A stretch of DNA of 64,000 nucleotides, taken from contig VCMS01000293.1 of the NCBI GenBank assembly GCA_022539475.1, positions 74,333 through 138,332 of the forward strand, written 5' to 3'. Shown piece by piece: positions 1-10,755 of this stretch; positions within the stretch are counted from its first letter, which is position 1, and the number at the start of each line of letters is the position of its first letter. Both the position numbers and the translations under genes were made by a program. This stretch comes from Gracilaria domingensis (lineage: Eukaryota > Rhodophyta > Florideophyceae > Gracilariales > Gracilariaceae). Below the pieces are notes generated by a model. The model saw only the letters and a list, made by a program, of their open reading frames with translations. It made no database searches and had not been told where the DNA came from.

Positions 1-68
1 CCCACCGATGCCCATGCCGAGGTATTTATTCCTCAGTGCCGAAACGGTGCTGGATGTGTGCGACGGAG

Positions 69-659
69 TCATTGGACCATATGCGAGTCTACCATACCTT
101 GTGGCGTGAAGAGAGAATCCAATTCAAACAGAATAATGTGAAACATAGTTTCGAGCATGCTGTACGGATGGTGAATCCCAGTTGTGTTTTGGCGGGAGGA
201 GCGATCGTAGAGAAGAGCGTGTGTTGTGAGAGGCTTTATAATCCCATAGAGAGCTCCTATGGCTACTGAAACGAAGAGGGAGAATGCCAAGAGAGAGGAT
301 AGCGAGAGCATGTTCAGGGGATTATGTGAATAAGACCGAGCCTCTGACATGTAGTTGGGTAGCTCTGAAAGATTCCCAATTGTGTGGAAGAAGGGAGGAT
401 GTTCAAGGATTCGGTCATGAATTGAAACTTCGTGAAGTATGTCATAAACATCACTGAGTTCATCCAGCAGTTCGGGGGATAAAAGGGTCTGGACTCCTCG
501 AACCGTGGCTTCCCCGGTGTCAACGTCGTACTTCAGTTGAAGGCAGTCGTCAAAGATGATGTATGTCCTATGGGGAAATGCGTTGAGATGGATAGGTATG
601 AGAGCAGTTTGGTTGCGAAGCTGTACATGCGATACCTTGTGGGTGTTTTGGAAGGCCAT
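69..659 (-). CDS. Hypothetical protein with one membrane segment
   Basis: An uninterrupted frame of 196 codons from an ATG at 659 to a stop at 69. I recognise no family. The N-terminal 130 residues are mixed and partly acidic. A hydrophobic stretch of about 24 residues rich in Leu, Ser, Ala, Phe and Val lies near residues 118-142 and looks like a single transmembrane helix. The tail after it is short and polar. No signal peptide is evident, so a C-terminally anchored topology is possible. Neighbouring sequence on the upstream side (660-1299) is purine-rich and holds no competing gene. The ORF could be chance, but its length and composition are reasonable for a lineage-specific protein. Confidence 0.4.
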   Translation of the reverse strand: MAFQNTHKVSHVQLRNQTALIPIHLNAFPHRTYIIFDDCLQLKYDVDTGEATVRGVQTLLSPELLDELSDVYDILHEVSIHDRILEHPPFFHTIGNLSELPNYMSEARSYSHNPLNMLSLSSLLAFSLFVSVAIGALYGIIKPLTTHALLYDRSSRQNTTGIHHPYSMLETMFHIILFELDSLFTPQGMVDSHMVQ

Positions 660-1299
660 TGTGAGCTCTGCTGTCTGTGATTAGGTAGGAAAGAGGAGAA
701 GAAATGAAGAAAGAAGGGGCGAGGAGAAGATATATTTATTGAGAACGAAATGAGCAGATATTACCTATAAAGAGGTGTATCGAAGGAGCTATATCTATGT
801 TTTGTTTCCTTTAAGGCTTTTAAATTTGAAGTGAAGAAGGTGTTCATAAACGAGTGGCGAACTTAGCTTCTGTGATGGAAAAGCTATGAAGAGACGGAGT
901 ACATGAAGAGTAAAATGTAGGGCGATGAAGAGGACGGAAGAATCATGATATGATGGTAGTGGTAGGATTTCATTTCATATACTACTGGCATGAACCATGT
1001 ATGAAAAGGGACGCCCTTCTCGCAACGGTTGGGAGAACATGGAGAATGAGAAGCATAGAGAGTGTTCAAAAGTGAAGAATTGTGCTAGTAAATATGAAAA
1101 TAATTGCGATGCAGAGGTTGGACGGATATGAGCTGGTGCGGCCGTACTACAGTGTCATGGGACGAAAGCGTCTACCCTTGGTACACCGTGATCGGTTTGC
1201 GAAGGAACGATCAGCGAGTTCTGTTCTTTTCGGCTTCCCTGATTTCTCTTCTTTCGATATCCCTTTTGCTCTTCTACCAGATCTTCTACCAACGCGACC
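660..1299. other. Intergenic, no gene seen
   Basis: Purine-rich spacer between the minus-strand membrane-protein ORF and the plus-strand hypothetical gene, so probably a divergent promoter region. Only short overlapping frames occur. I see no tRNA, repeat or clear TATA element. Confidence 0.4.
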
Positions 1300-2111
1300 A
1301 TGAGCGATGACGATTCGCGTTCGAACATTAGGTGGCCGTGGGAGTCGGACGAAGGGGTACGGTCGCACAAGAAGTTAAAGAGTGTGTTCGAGGAGGAGGA
1401 AAAAAAGGACGAGCTGGACTGGTGGGCCACTGCAGTGCTGGGATGTGCCGGAGCGATGGGGACGCGCATGAGAGAGGACGTGGGTCGATTGACGAAGAAG
1501 GTGACAGGGTTCGTGGTAAGGGAACTGAGCGGGATGAAAGAGGAGCAGAAGAAGATGATGAAACGCATTGAGAACCTGGAGGGGAGCTCGAAGGAGGTGA
1601 ATGTGAGGAAGAAGGGCGGGGTAGGGGGTGTGGAGGGAACGCCGGTAACTCCGGCGCCGAAGACGAAGATGATGAACGGCGTTGGGGTAGGAGTGTGCAT
1701 CGGAAGCGAGGACGAGGATGCGAAGACTTTGTACCGGCGACGGATAGTTTTGGGGCGGATGAGGTGATGGAGGGAGAATTGGTGAGGAAGAGAGGTCTGA
1801 AGAGGAAGGTTGGCGAGAAGAGGCCGATCCAACCGAGGAGTGTGGGGGTAGAAGAGGATGAAATTCAGCCGAAGGTGGAGAACAAGAAAGGAAAAGGGGA
1901 TAGTAAGAAGAGGACACGGGTTGGGTTCAGGACGGTTCCGAAGCCGGTGTGGAAAGGGAGCAGTGTTGTTGGATACGAGGAGAAGTGGAGCTGGGAGGAT
2001 GTTGTGGAGGATGAGGAGGAAACCGTTGAGAATGATGATGGGAAAGAATTTCGTACGCTATCATTCGCGGATGTGGAGGTAGAGGAAGGAGATGAAGGTG
2101 CTTTACTTTGA
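1300..2111 (+). CDS. Hypothetical charged coiled-coil-like protein, frameshifted
   Basis: Two overlapping plus-strand frames (1300-1767 and 1695-2111) together look like one protein of about 270 residues. The first starts with an acidic segment and has a Trp-Trp pair followed by a short hydrophobic patch (about residues 41-55). It then has a Lys/Glu-rich heptad-like stretch ending in KRIENLEG that may form a coiled coil. The second is basic then strongly acidic, rich in Glu, Asp, Lys and Val, and ends at 2111. A one-base change near 1725-1740 would join them. No family is recognised. The long minus-strand frame over the same bases is Pro/Ser/Leu-rich and looks like the antisense shadow of a Glu/Lys-rich gene. 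A sequencing error, a short intron or real decay could explain the break. Confidence 0.4.
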
Positions 2112-2539
2112 TTGAGGTGATACAGTAGTTGCCGGGTTGATGGAGGTAGAAAAGCGGTGGGGGAATGGATGTGCGCAACTACCATTTCATGAATGTTGTA
2201 CTAGCCAGAGTTAGTTTACATTCATTATTTGTGTTTATTTGCAATCGACAAGTATGCAAGTGCCGTTGGTAGCTTCCAGATCGAGCTACCACCTAATCCG
2301 TCTGAGTATACTAGGTACAAAAACTTTCATGTCATGGAGGTGAACTAGCAATTATGTTCGCTTTCACTCATTCTACAAATTCTGTAGTATTGCTTGAATA
2401 AATGAAAGTATGGTATCCAAAAAAAATTTTTTTTGGCTTGCACATAGCCGTACATTCAATTCTTTGCACATTTTTTAACGATTCAATCCACAAAATAGCA
2501 TTCTAGCCTCTTTACATAGCGTTCCGGAAACACAGACGG
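2112..2539. other. AT-rich non-coding spacer ending at a retroelement breakpoint
   Basis: AT-rich sequence with an A-run followed directly by a T-run near 2419-2434 (a perfect self-complementary block). No gene is seen. Similarity to the second family A element begins abruptly at about 2540, so this spacer is the unique-DNA side of a truncation junction. Confidence 0.5.
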
Positions 2540-2540
2540 T

Positions 2541-3907
2541 GGAATCACGGAACACCGTATTGATCTACTTCCAGGTACTAGCCCCATTTCCCAACACCCA
2601 TACCGGGCTGGTCCCAAAGCTAGGGAAGAAGAGCAATCTCAGGTTGAGAAGAAGTTACGCGCTGGCGTCATAGAGGCGGCTCAATCCGCTTGGGCCTCAA
2701 CCGTGGTGCTAGTTCCAAAAGCGGACGGGTCATGGCGATTCTGTATTGATTGCCGTCGTCTAAATTCGGTCACCGTCAAAGACGTTTATCCCATACCCAG
2801 GATGGACGAATACATTGACTGGCGGCTTGGGAGTGCTACAGTGTTCACCGCCTTGAATGCCAATTGGGGATACTGGCAAGTTCCGATTCGTGAAAAGGAT
2901 AAGGACAAAACTGCTTTTGTGTGCCACCAAGGTTTGTACCGTTTAAACGAATGCCGTTCGGATTAACCAACGCACCGGCTACGTTTCAACGTGCTATCGA
3001 TATCCTCTTGGCTCGATTCAAGTGGAAAACCTGCTTTGTGTATCTTGACGATATAATCGTGTTCTCCGATAACCTTGATGACCACTTAACACACGTCCGG
3101 GACGTCATGAGAGTCCTCAGGGACGCGGGCATTACGCTGAAACTCAAGAAGTGCGAGTTCTTCACAGATTCTGTCAAATACCTAGGGCATATCATCCGAC
3201 CTGGACAGCTCTCAGTTGACGCAGTTCGCGTGAAGTCGCTGAAGGAAGCGAAACACCCTACGACACAAACGGAACTCCGCAGTTTTCTGGGTCTCTATAA
3301 TGTATATCGGCGTTTTGTCCCGAACTTCGCAGATATTGCGACCCCTCTTAACCACCTTCTGAGAAAGGGTCAACCAGTTCAACTGGAACCCCTAGGCGAC
3401 GTGGAAGCGTCTGTCTTTTCGGCATTAATTGACGCAGTAACGTCACCGCCAATCTTGGCTTTGCCTAAGCTAGGACTTCCATTCGAAGTAGACACTGATG
3501 CCAGTGCACACCAGGTTGGTTGCGCCTTGTTTCAGGTCACGAAAGACGGCGTGAGACTTCCAATTGGATACTGGTCGCGATCTTTGAACGTACACGAACG
3601 TAAGTACTCAGTTTCGGAGAAAGAGTGCTTAGACGTTGTATGGGCTCTAACTACATTGAGGCCATATCTTATGGGCAACCATTTTACGGTACATACGGAC
3701 CACTCATCTCTCCGATGGCTCATGGAAATCTCGGAACCATCAGGACGCTTGATGCGTTGGCGCTTGAGGTTATCGGAGTTCGATTTCACAGTTATGTACA
3801 AAAAAGGAACGTTGAATCTGCAGGCAGATGCACTCTCCCGCTTGGGAACAAATGCAGAAGCGGCACCAGTTGAAGATCTGGACATACCATCCTTTATGGT
3901 GGAATAA
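2541..3907 (+). pseudogene. Family A copy 1 reverse transcriptase and RNase H (broken)
   Basis: The region encodes a gypsy RT followed by RNase H. The N-terminal RT part ends near 2966 in one frame and resumes from about 2921 in another, so there is a one-base indel near 2940. The RT palm has the YLDD box (about 3039-3050), MPFGLTNAP and a tether reading FLGLYNVYRRFVPNF. RNase H shows DTDAS, the KEC glutamate and HTDHSSL. The catalytic Asp of the first RT motif is Asn here (TALNANWGYWQ), where the second copy has TALDANWGYWQ. The frame ends at an in-frame TAA (3905-3907) where the second copy has GAA. A second nonsense codon, TAG at 4031-4033, replaces CAG. Confidence 0.9.
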
Positions 3908-5857
3908 CAAGCAGGTTGGGTCGAATCCTTGTCGGATGACATCTGTGACGACATCCTGCTCACTTCTGAGAAGTTGGATCCCTTGACTGGATCCTTTGTA
4001 CCCATCACTCTCGAGGAGATGATCCGAGAATAGCAAACGGATGAGTTCTGTACGCGAATTCGCGCTCGTCTCAATGGAGGAGATCGTATACCTTTTCAGG
4101 TTAACGATCAGGGGTACTTGGTTAGGTTGGTTGAAGCGTATACCCAAATTGTGGTCCCATACTCGCTGCAAAACCGTGTGTTGGTCATGACACACTATGT
4201 GAAGGTAGGAGCCCACCCAGGAGGTCGAAAACTATACTTGACCCTGCGTAGGGATTTTTACTGGCCGTCAATGGCATTGGACTGCTACGCAGTACGACGC
4301 TCTTGCACCGAGTGCGCTAAGAATAACGTGAAACTTCGTAAATACTCGAAGAAGTTAACGCTGTTCCCAGCACGGTCTCCCTTGGAGTTTATCGCTATCG
4401 ATATCTTAGGTGAATTGATCAGAACCGCAAGAGGTAATCGATACCTTCTGGTTATCACCGATCGGTTCTCTAAGTTGGTACGGACAGTACCGCTGAAACG
4501 GATTACGGCCCTCGTGGTTGCAAAAGCTTTTGTCCCCCACTCGGTCTTTGTGCACGGTCCACCGGTTCATCTATTATCAGATAACGGTTCACAGTTCACG
4601 TCGAAGTTTTTCCAGGACGTCTGCCGGATCTTGAGTGTCAAGAATCTATTTAGGACCACCTACCACCCCCAAACAAATGGTCAGGTAGAACGATTTAACC
4701 GTACCATGCTAAATGCATTAAGATCTTATGTGGCAGATCATCCTAAGGATTGGGATTTGTATACGGACGCTATTACGTACGCGTACAACACCCAAGTCCA
4801 CCGGGTAACGAAGCTAGCCCCTTTTGAGTTGGTATTGTCAAGAGTACCGCCACCGGTTGCAATCGAGGCTCAAGAAACGCTTTCTACGTACCCGTCTGTT
4901 GGGTTATACAGGAACGTTTGGAAGGATTGCTTAACCAAAATGGTACCGGTCGCTCGCACAGCGATGGATAAGGCGCAGGCCGCTTATAAGCGCAACTTCG
5001 ATGCGAAGGTTACGACCCCATTACCAAAGGTCAAACCAGACGATATGGTATTTCTCCGCAAAGAATACTATAATCCGGAGAAGGAACGCCGCCACAAGCT
5101 CTCGCCTATCGCGGAAGGACCCTACAAGGTTATTTCCGTCACGGACGATACCGTAGTATTGGATATCAATAATCTCCACGAACGGATATCGTTAGACCGT
5201 GTCGCGCTGGCCCCACCACCCTACGTTCACGTTAACACCCAACTAGGTGAAGCTACAGGGGACGAACAGGTCGTATCTTCGCGCCCTGCGACTCTCCGCC
5301 GTGATCGCGGCTTATCGGATCTACCGAAGTCAGAATCACCCTCGCGGGTAGCACAACCCGTTGCGGGAGACGAAGAGGAAAACTCAACTAGAGTTGACCC
5401 CCCACCGGACGTCGTGGCTCCCGTGCCACCGCCTAAGGAGGGGGAGGAAAGTACGGAACCCGTTACACCGGCGTCGCACGGTCACACTGTGTCGCAAGGT
5501 ACCGCAACCAATCTCGCGGTCTCCACCGATAGCGTTGTGGTGCGCCGAGGCGCTGTACCTCGTGGTGATACTCCGTCGAGTTCGTTGAGCAATGCACTGG
5601 AAGCGACACGACCCACCCAGGGGGTACACACCGCCGTGGATAACGTAACCCCGTCGAGAACACCACAACTGAGTGAGGTCACCACCCGCAGAGCGGAGAA
5701 GACAGTATCTGTAGACCCGGGCTTTCCGGAGAACGCAGAACCGCTAGCCGTAGACCAGCTCAATGTTACCGACCGGTGTTCAACACGCCGTGGCATGAGG
5801 AAACGAGAAGTCGTACTTACCCGCGTATTATTTGGGAAAACAACCTTGGAAACGTGA
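3908..5857 (+). pseudogene. Family A copy 1 integrase
   Basis: This continues the same frame as the RT/RNase H part beyond the TAA at 3905 and the TAG at 4031. From 4118 it is open for 579 codons. Visible in order: the zinc-binding HHCC region (HYVKVGAHPGG, then CTEC), then the DDE core with Asp in IAIDILGEL, Asp in LLSDNGSQF and Glu in GQVERFNRT. A GPY/F-type module follows (SPIAEGPYKVISV), then a long Pro/Thr/Val-rich tail. Integrase joins element cDNA to the chromosome. The catalytic triad is intact here, so the upstream stops rather than the enzyme core disable it. The tail runs about 30 codons past the point where the second copy stops. Confidence 0.9.
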
Positions 5858-6365
5858 AGTACGAAGTACGAGTGTGGAAACCGTCGATGGTGCACCCACG
5901 CCGCGTGGCAGAGGACCCATGACACACTCAAGTGCAGAGTAACACGTTGTGCGACGTGGTGACGTATGGAAAGCACCGCCGACGCGGGGAACTGCTGACA
6001 GTAAGTCGCGTGCGCGAGTACCACACGTGCACGGTGCACGATGTACGGTCGCCAACCGTTGGCGAACGGAAACCTGTTTAGGGTAACTCGTGGCTCACAC
6101 GTGCCATCGCCTGGCCAACCAGAAGGCCGTGATATGCACCGTGATTGGTCAATCCGCCTCCATGGCGCACGAGCGAGACCCTGCCCGTTCTCCGTCGCAC
6201 GGACGATCCTTCTGGATAGCAAGAAGGAGCTCAGAATCCCGAAGCTACCGTTGGACGGTTGGAAGCCCAACCAAAATGAGCCGAAGCTCGTTAGACTCAA
6301 GAAGGAGAGTACTTCAAGAAGAATCTTTCAGGTTGAAGATTGGACGCTCCTGGCGTAAGTTGTAG
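5858..6365 (+). other. Spacer between integrase and chromodomain ORF in family A
   Basis: About 500 bases lie between the integrase stop and the chromodomain frame and are kept in both copies (compare 61567-62260). The frames inside are short and shift relative to one another. It may be an extension of pol that decayed, or an untranslated linker. Confidence 0.4.
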
Positions 6366-6719
6366 TTGTCGCGCAGCGAGGAACTCCTAGTGAGTCGTGA
6401 CTGGTTGATTCCAAGAGGAACCCCTCTAGAGGTTAGCCGGCCACCACCTCGCCACCCTCGAAAGTACGAAACCACAATGGGTGAAGTAGAGCAGTCAAAC
6501 ATCGAGGTGTACCCACAGGAATACGTGATCAAACGTATCGTACGTCATGTTGTAGACCCTGGTGGGACGGTACTGTACCAAGTGCGATGGTATGGCTACT
6601 CCGCCGAGGAGGACACCATGGAGCCGGTCGAGCACCTACCTAGGTCAAAGATCGTTTCATACCACCGTCGCACTCGGTTAGCCTTGCCGCCCAACCTGGA
6701 CCAAGCCCAGGTGGGATAA
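6366..6719 (+). CDS. Chromodomain ORF of family A copy 1
   Basis: An open frame whose first good ATG is at 6477. It contains a recognisable chromodomain: EYVIKRIVRHVVDPGGT, then YQVRWYGYSAEEDTMEP and VEHLP, matching the three beta strands and C-terminal helix, with aromatic residues in the methyl-lysine cage positions. In chromoviruses this module normally sits at the C-terminus of integrase and directs insertion to marked chromatin. Here it lies in a different frame about 500-600 bases downstream of integrase. The second copy has the same ORF at 62261-62503 with only a few substitutions. Expression could need splicing, frameshifting or a separate message. Confidence 0.75.
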   Translation: MSRSEELLVSRDWLIPRGTPLEVSRPPPRHPRKYETTMGEVEQSNIEVYPQEYVIKRIVRHVVDPGGTVLYQVRWYGYSAEEDTMEPVEHLPRSKIVSYHRRTRLALPPNLDQAQVG

Positions 6720-7088
6720 GAACCGTTCCCGGTGAGGAGCTTTCGACTATACCGCGATGCGGAAGACTCAGAATGGAGAGTTGACCCCTTCTGTGTGGGG
6801 GATGAATGAAGGAAGAAGACCAATGAAGTGGTGAAGACTGAACCAGAGGAATGAGAAGAAAGAAAGAAGAGCATACCGAAATGCCGGTTGTACCGATTTA
6901 AAACGGTTAGAGTAGAAGAAGCACCAAGGAAGTGAAGTACACTTGAACACAGTGTGAGTGAAGAAGTAATCGGAGATCGATCAAGTTCGTGGAGAACAGG
7001 CGAAAGGGTGAAGGGAAAGTTACCACTAGATGGTTTTACTGTTTCTATCTTATATTAAGGACCAAGTCCCCCAGCCCTGCTGGTCATC
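6720..7088 (+). other. Non-coding A/G-rich stretch inside family A
   Basis: A purine-rich region between the chromodomain stop and the end of the antisense ORF, conserved in the second copy (62504-62870). It includes an AAGGGAAAGTTACCACTAG-like block. I see no ORF worth calling. Confidence 0.4.
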
Positions 7089-8935
7089 TTACGCCCCCGA
7101 TGAGGGACCGGTACCGCCGCTATCGGAGGGACCCTGCGAAGGGTGCAAAACGGCGTAGGCCAGTATCCCTGCCATCGTGGTGAGATGATCGGGCACGATA
7201 ATTCCAGCGTTCTGGAGACTGGCGCGCAACATCGCGATGTTCGCCGGAGAATCTCCCGGAGCGACCGGAGCTGTCGGGGCCGGAAGGACCAAAGGAACGG
7301 TAGCCGCTACAGGGGCCGGACCCACCACCGGAACACTCGCTTGAGTCGGAACATTCCAACCCACAGGAGCCTGGGGTACACCGCCGCTGGCGTGCAACAC
7401 CTGGTTCGCCGCCGGTAGGTCGTTCGCCAACTCCTGGTCCATCTCGACGAGTGCTCCCGCCGCCTCTCTACTAGTATCCATGTTCGGATCATCCAGGTCC
7501 ACTGGGGCGACCCAGTTGTCACTGAACATGAACCCAACGGGGTGACCGTCTGGGATCGACCGTGGCTGGTTCGCTGCCCACTCGGCATACGCGCTAGTCG
7601 TCGTCGTACCCTCTCATGGGTCGTAATACACGAAATCTCCCGCGGTGGGATGTCTTCTACCGGGTGAGCGATCATAGTGACGACGAGGACCCTTCCCGCG
7701 TTTCAAACGGGGCACCGTTTCCCAATCGACTCCATCGATAACATCCAAGATGTAATGGATTTCATCCACGTTCTCTTCGGACCCCAAGGGAGTGTGCAAA
7801 TCCAGCGAGCGGATAATGCTGCGAAGCATCGGCGGAATATACCAAACACGGTAGTTGTCGTAAGCCTCCCAGAGGAGAAACGCTGCTACGCGTGCCGCCC
7901 ACTCGCCGGCTACGAGACCCCACCATCCTGAATGCCGATCGTTGATCAATCGGGAACCGATGTAACTCAAGGACGGAGGCAGTTCTGCAAAACACCCTTT
8001 GGTACCTCCACATCACGCCACGAATCTGGTAGAGGAGGGAACCGTCCAACAAAGGCCTGCAGTTTGTACCTCTCGGTCTCGATATTCGGATACGGAATCA
8101 GATACTCATGACGGGAACGAGCTTTCCGCTCAAACCGAATGCTGTTGACGAACCCACCCTGGGAAGCGTTCTTGCGAAGATAACGGAACTCCGCTCGGAG
8201 TATGGGCCGATTCCAGCACAACATCAACCTCGATGTGTTCGGGCCATCGCCAGCGTACCGCGCATGGTTGAACGGCGCCTAGTTGTCTCCATATCGGACT
8301 TCACCGAAAGTACGGTAGAACGGAGTATCGAACCCATATGACGGTGGAACCAGGTGCTCGAGGTGCACTCGACTGAGTCTCTTGTACGCCAACTTCGCGT
8401 GTTCCGCACGCGCGGTGTTCAGGTTCTCACCCTCGCGGGTATTGTACCGGAGGAGCATCGGGTCGATCGCTATACGAACTTTCCATTCTGGGGATTGCAC
8501 TACCGCTAACGGCAGACCGCCGGTTAGGAAGCCGTTTTCGGTGTACGACTCCAAGAGAGTGTCATCGATAACAGCTACCGGATGAAACCACGGTGCACGG
8601 CTGAACGCAAACCCATCGCGGAGTGGATCGCGTACTGCGAGAGATTCCTTCGATATCCAACCAGCTCGGTTCAGCCGCATCGATTGCGCGGAATTCCATA
8701 ACGGGACGTTCACCGGGACCATCGGTTGAGACTGAGGCAGTGGAGCCGTCGCAGAACCCGGCTGAGGGTAGTTGGACGCGCTCGCCTGACCCGTCGGGTG
8801 ATGAGGAAACTGATTCGAGTTCATCGGAATGACAGATGATGTACTGTGATCGAGTTCGGATACTGGACTACTCTGTTCGCTTGAGTGTGTATCGCGCTTG
8901 CGAGGTATAAAAACCGAGGAGTTGGTACCGCTCAT
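7089..8935 (-). pseudogene. Long antisense ORF of family A copy 1 (unknown protein)
   Basis: Reading minus from an ATG at 8935 to a TAA at 7089 gives about 615 codons, broken only by a TAG at 8279-8281, one frame change near 7975 and a TGA at 7614-7616. At the TGA site the second copy has TGG, so that stop is secondary. The N-terminus is Ser/Pro/Gln-rich and disordered. The middle is globular, with many Trp, Tyr, Phe and Arg residues (for example NDRHSGWWGLVAGEWAARV). The C-terminus is Ala/Pro/Val-rich. I recognise no family, and there is no zinc knuckle, protease or polymerase motif and no clear envelope-type signal peptide or fusion segment. The start lies 80 bases inside the 3' LTR, so an antisense promoter in the LTR could serve it. 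Confidence 0.55.
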
Positions 8936-9000
8936 GACTGTGACGTATTTACGTACTTGCGTTTCGCACAAAACTTCAGCCTCGAAGTCGTTCTCGGCTC

Positions 9001-9014
9001 TAAGGAGGGGGAGA
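9001..9014 (+). other. Polypurine tract of family A copy 1
   Basis: A G/A-rich run (AAGGAGGGGGAGA) directly before the TG that opens the 3' LTR. In LTR elements this tract primes plus-strand DNA synthesis. Its position confirms that the element lies to the left of this LTR. Confidence 0.7.
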
Positions 9015-9987
9015 TGTAGAGCAACGCAATTTGCGTGGTTATCAGGATGATGCGACTCATATACTCAGGGGATGAGTATAGGAGGATGCACTCGAAGAGT
9101 TATGAGTTGGACCCAATTTTGGCGATTACTTTTGGAATGGCTTTCCCACAGTTACCTGTAATCAGGATTGCCATTGCTGGCCAATACCGCTAGGTGGACG
9201 CGTGTACGACACCACCGTGTCTGTGCATATTACGGGACAATAGGTAGTGCACCTGAGGTGCCTGACACTGGGCTTGCCACGTGTACGGACCCCTGGGGGT
9301 GTACACCACGTGTACATAGTTAGTTTAGACCTACTTAGGTGAGCTCGACCTCGTCGTCGCCAGCACCTTTGTAAAGTCAACCCGAGCACTTCTAAGTGAA
9401 CTCTTTGTCGAGTAGCGCTCTCCTGAGTGGACTCTACACGAGTGAGGCTCTGGCGCCAACCGCCTACGTGGGTTATCACTCTCGCGAGTATAGCCACGTC
9501 TGGTTACCGTGTCCTACCCTCTCGACCTTTGAGGAACATCTTTCGTTGATGTCAGGACCTGAGGGTCGTACCGAGGAGGTATAGCACTGGATTACGAAGT
9601 GATCCGACTCTGTATAGAGTTTTGCCGTGTTTACGGAAACCCGTGCATTACCGTTGGAGGATCTCGCCCCGCTCCGGGCACAGTGCCGAGGAGGCCCTAC
9701 CCGTCGCGTGTGGGTGTTGTTTGGTTGTTGTTTTCTGTTGCTTTCCCTCTCGGGACTACACCTGTCGTTGGTCGTGTTTCATCGTTGCCGATACCACCCC
9801 ATCCCTGGAGTTCCTCATCGTTTCCTCACGACGTGGCCTAGCACCTCTGTAGGTATAGCCAGTTGCCACTTCGAACTTACAATCGAGCTACGGTGGTACA
9901 GAGGGCTCTGTCACTGGTCTGCCATCTCTCACGAGAGCGGACCTTCGGACAGTCTGGTGGGTTTCACTCCTCCGAGTTTGCCCCACA
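9015..9987 (+). repeat. 3' LTR of family A copy 1
   Basis: 973 bases starting TGTAGAGCAACG and ending CCCCACA, closely matching 48073-49037. It has the TG...CA ends of an LTR and a polypurine tract on its left. On its right it abuts the protease of the family B element with no internal family A sequence, so it is the downstream LTR. The copies differ by scattered substitutions and small indels. Confidence 0.9.
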
Positions 9988-10605
9988 AAAGGGACGGTTC
10001 GGAATGATATTCATGACACCGTTGGCCATGAGCGAAAGATCTCGTGAGACTGTTTTCGGGTGGTTCTGCAAGAAAACCAATCCTGGTGTCTCACACGTGA
10101 CTAGCACTTCCCGTTGGGTCATAGGGGGTATGGAAAGCGGTTGAGAGAGGCGGACCGTGTTGGATACAGTGTTCCGAGGTAGTTGGTCCAAGACCTTCTT
10201 ATCCCCAAGGGGTCCTCGAGAAGCACTGACAATGGCCACAGGTGGTGCTCCATAAAAAGCAACATTGCGCTCTCCGGGATATATCGCACGGACGTGGCGG
10301 TCGATGAATGAAGTTCCCAACAGGGCATCGGCTGCCAGATTCGTGGCGACTAGGAATGGTACGCGCTGCTCCAAATTTCCCAGTCGGGTCGGAAGCACGA
10401 TGGTTCCCAGTATATTCATGGGTTCCTTCGACGCGTTGAAAACCCGAGGGGTCCGTTTGCGGTTTAGAAACCGTTCGTACCCAGGTGGGAGATTCTTCGC
10501 ATGTATGATGTTTGGGCTAGCGCCAGTGTCTAAGAATACCCAGAAGGGTTTTGGTCGTGCGCTTCGTAAGTCCCGCTTCCATATGGACTTTATAGTTCTC
10601 TCGAG
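9988..10605 (-). pseudogene. Family B retropepsin (truncated)
   Basis: An open minus frame from 10605 to the family A LTR, running a few codons into it and stopping at 9964. It contains the catalytic LDTGASPNIIH motif (Asp codon at 10528-10530) and the LLGTSFIDRH segment typical of the second half of a retropepsin. This enzyme cleaves Gag-Pol. It lies in the same frame as gag but is separated by stop codons. It is cut after an Arg-Pro-Phe near 9988, with about 30 or more residues of linker to RT missing. Confidence 0.8.
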
Positions 10606-10755
10606 TCATAATAAAAACTGCACCCATATCGGGGCCGTCGTCCTCGTCAGACCCAAGGGGACTATTGCTGTGGGCGTCATCAGAATCCCATAGTGGGTTG
10701 GATTCTGCCTCAGCCCGGGGGGTGAGGCTCGTACCTCGGGAGGAAAGCGTGGCCC

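Larger units (their letters stand above)
2540..9987 (+). mobile_element. Ty3/gypsy chromovirus-like element, family A copy 1 (5'-truncated)
   Basis: From about 2540 the sequence matches the copy at 48-64 kb nearly base for base, but the 5' LTR, gag, protease and the first part of RT are missing. What remains, in order: RT, RNase H, integrase with HHCC and DDE motifs, a chromodomain ORF, a long minus-strand ORF, a polypurine tract and the 3' LTR (9015-9987). The order protease-RT-RNase H-integrase defines Ty3/gypsy, and the chromodomain points to the chromovirus branch. The coding part carries one frameshift, two nonsense changes and a catalytic substitution in RT, so this copy is inactive. 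Confidence 0.9.

Noticed and set aside
1155-1832. A 225-codon minus-strand frame opposite the hypothetical charged protein
   Set aside because: Its Pro/Ser/Leu/Phe-rich composition is what antisense reading of a Glu/Lys/Gly-rich gene gives. No motif.
5482-6300. A 272-codon minus frame opposite the family A integrase tail
   Set aside because: It lies opposite coding sequence of pol, is not kept as a continuous frame in copy 2 and has no domain. Treated as a shadow.
7089-8971. Envelope-like gene in family A
   Set aside because: The large extra ORF is antisense and lacks a signal peptide, fusion segment and C-terminal membrane anchor.
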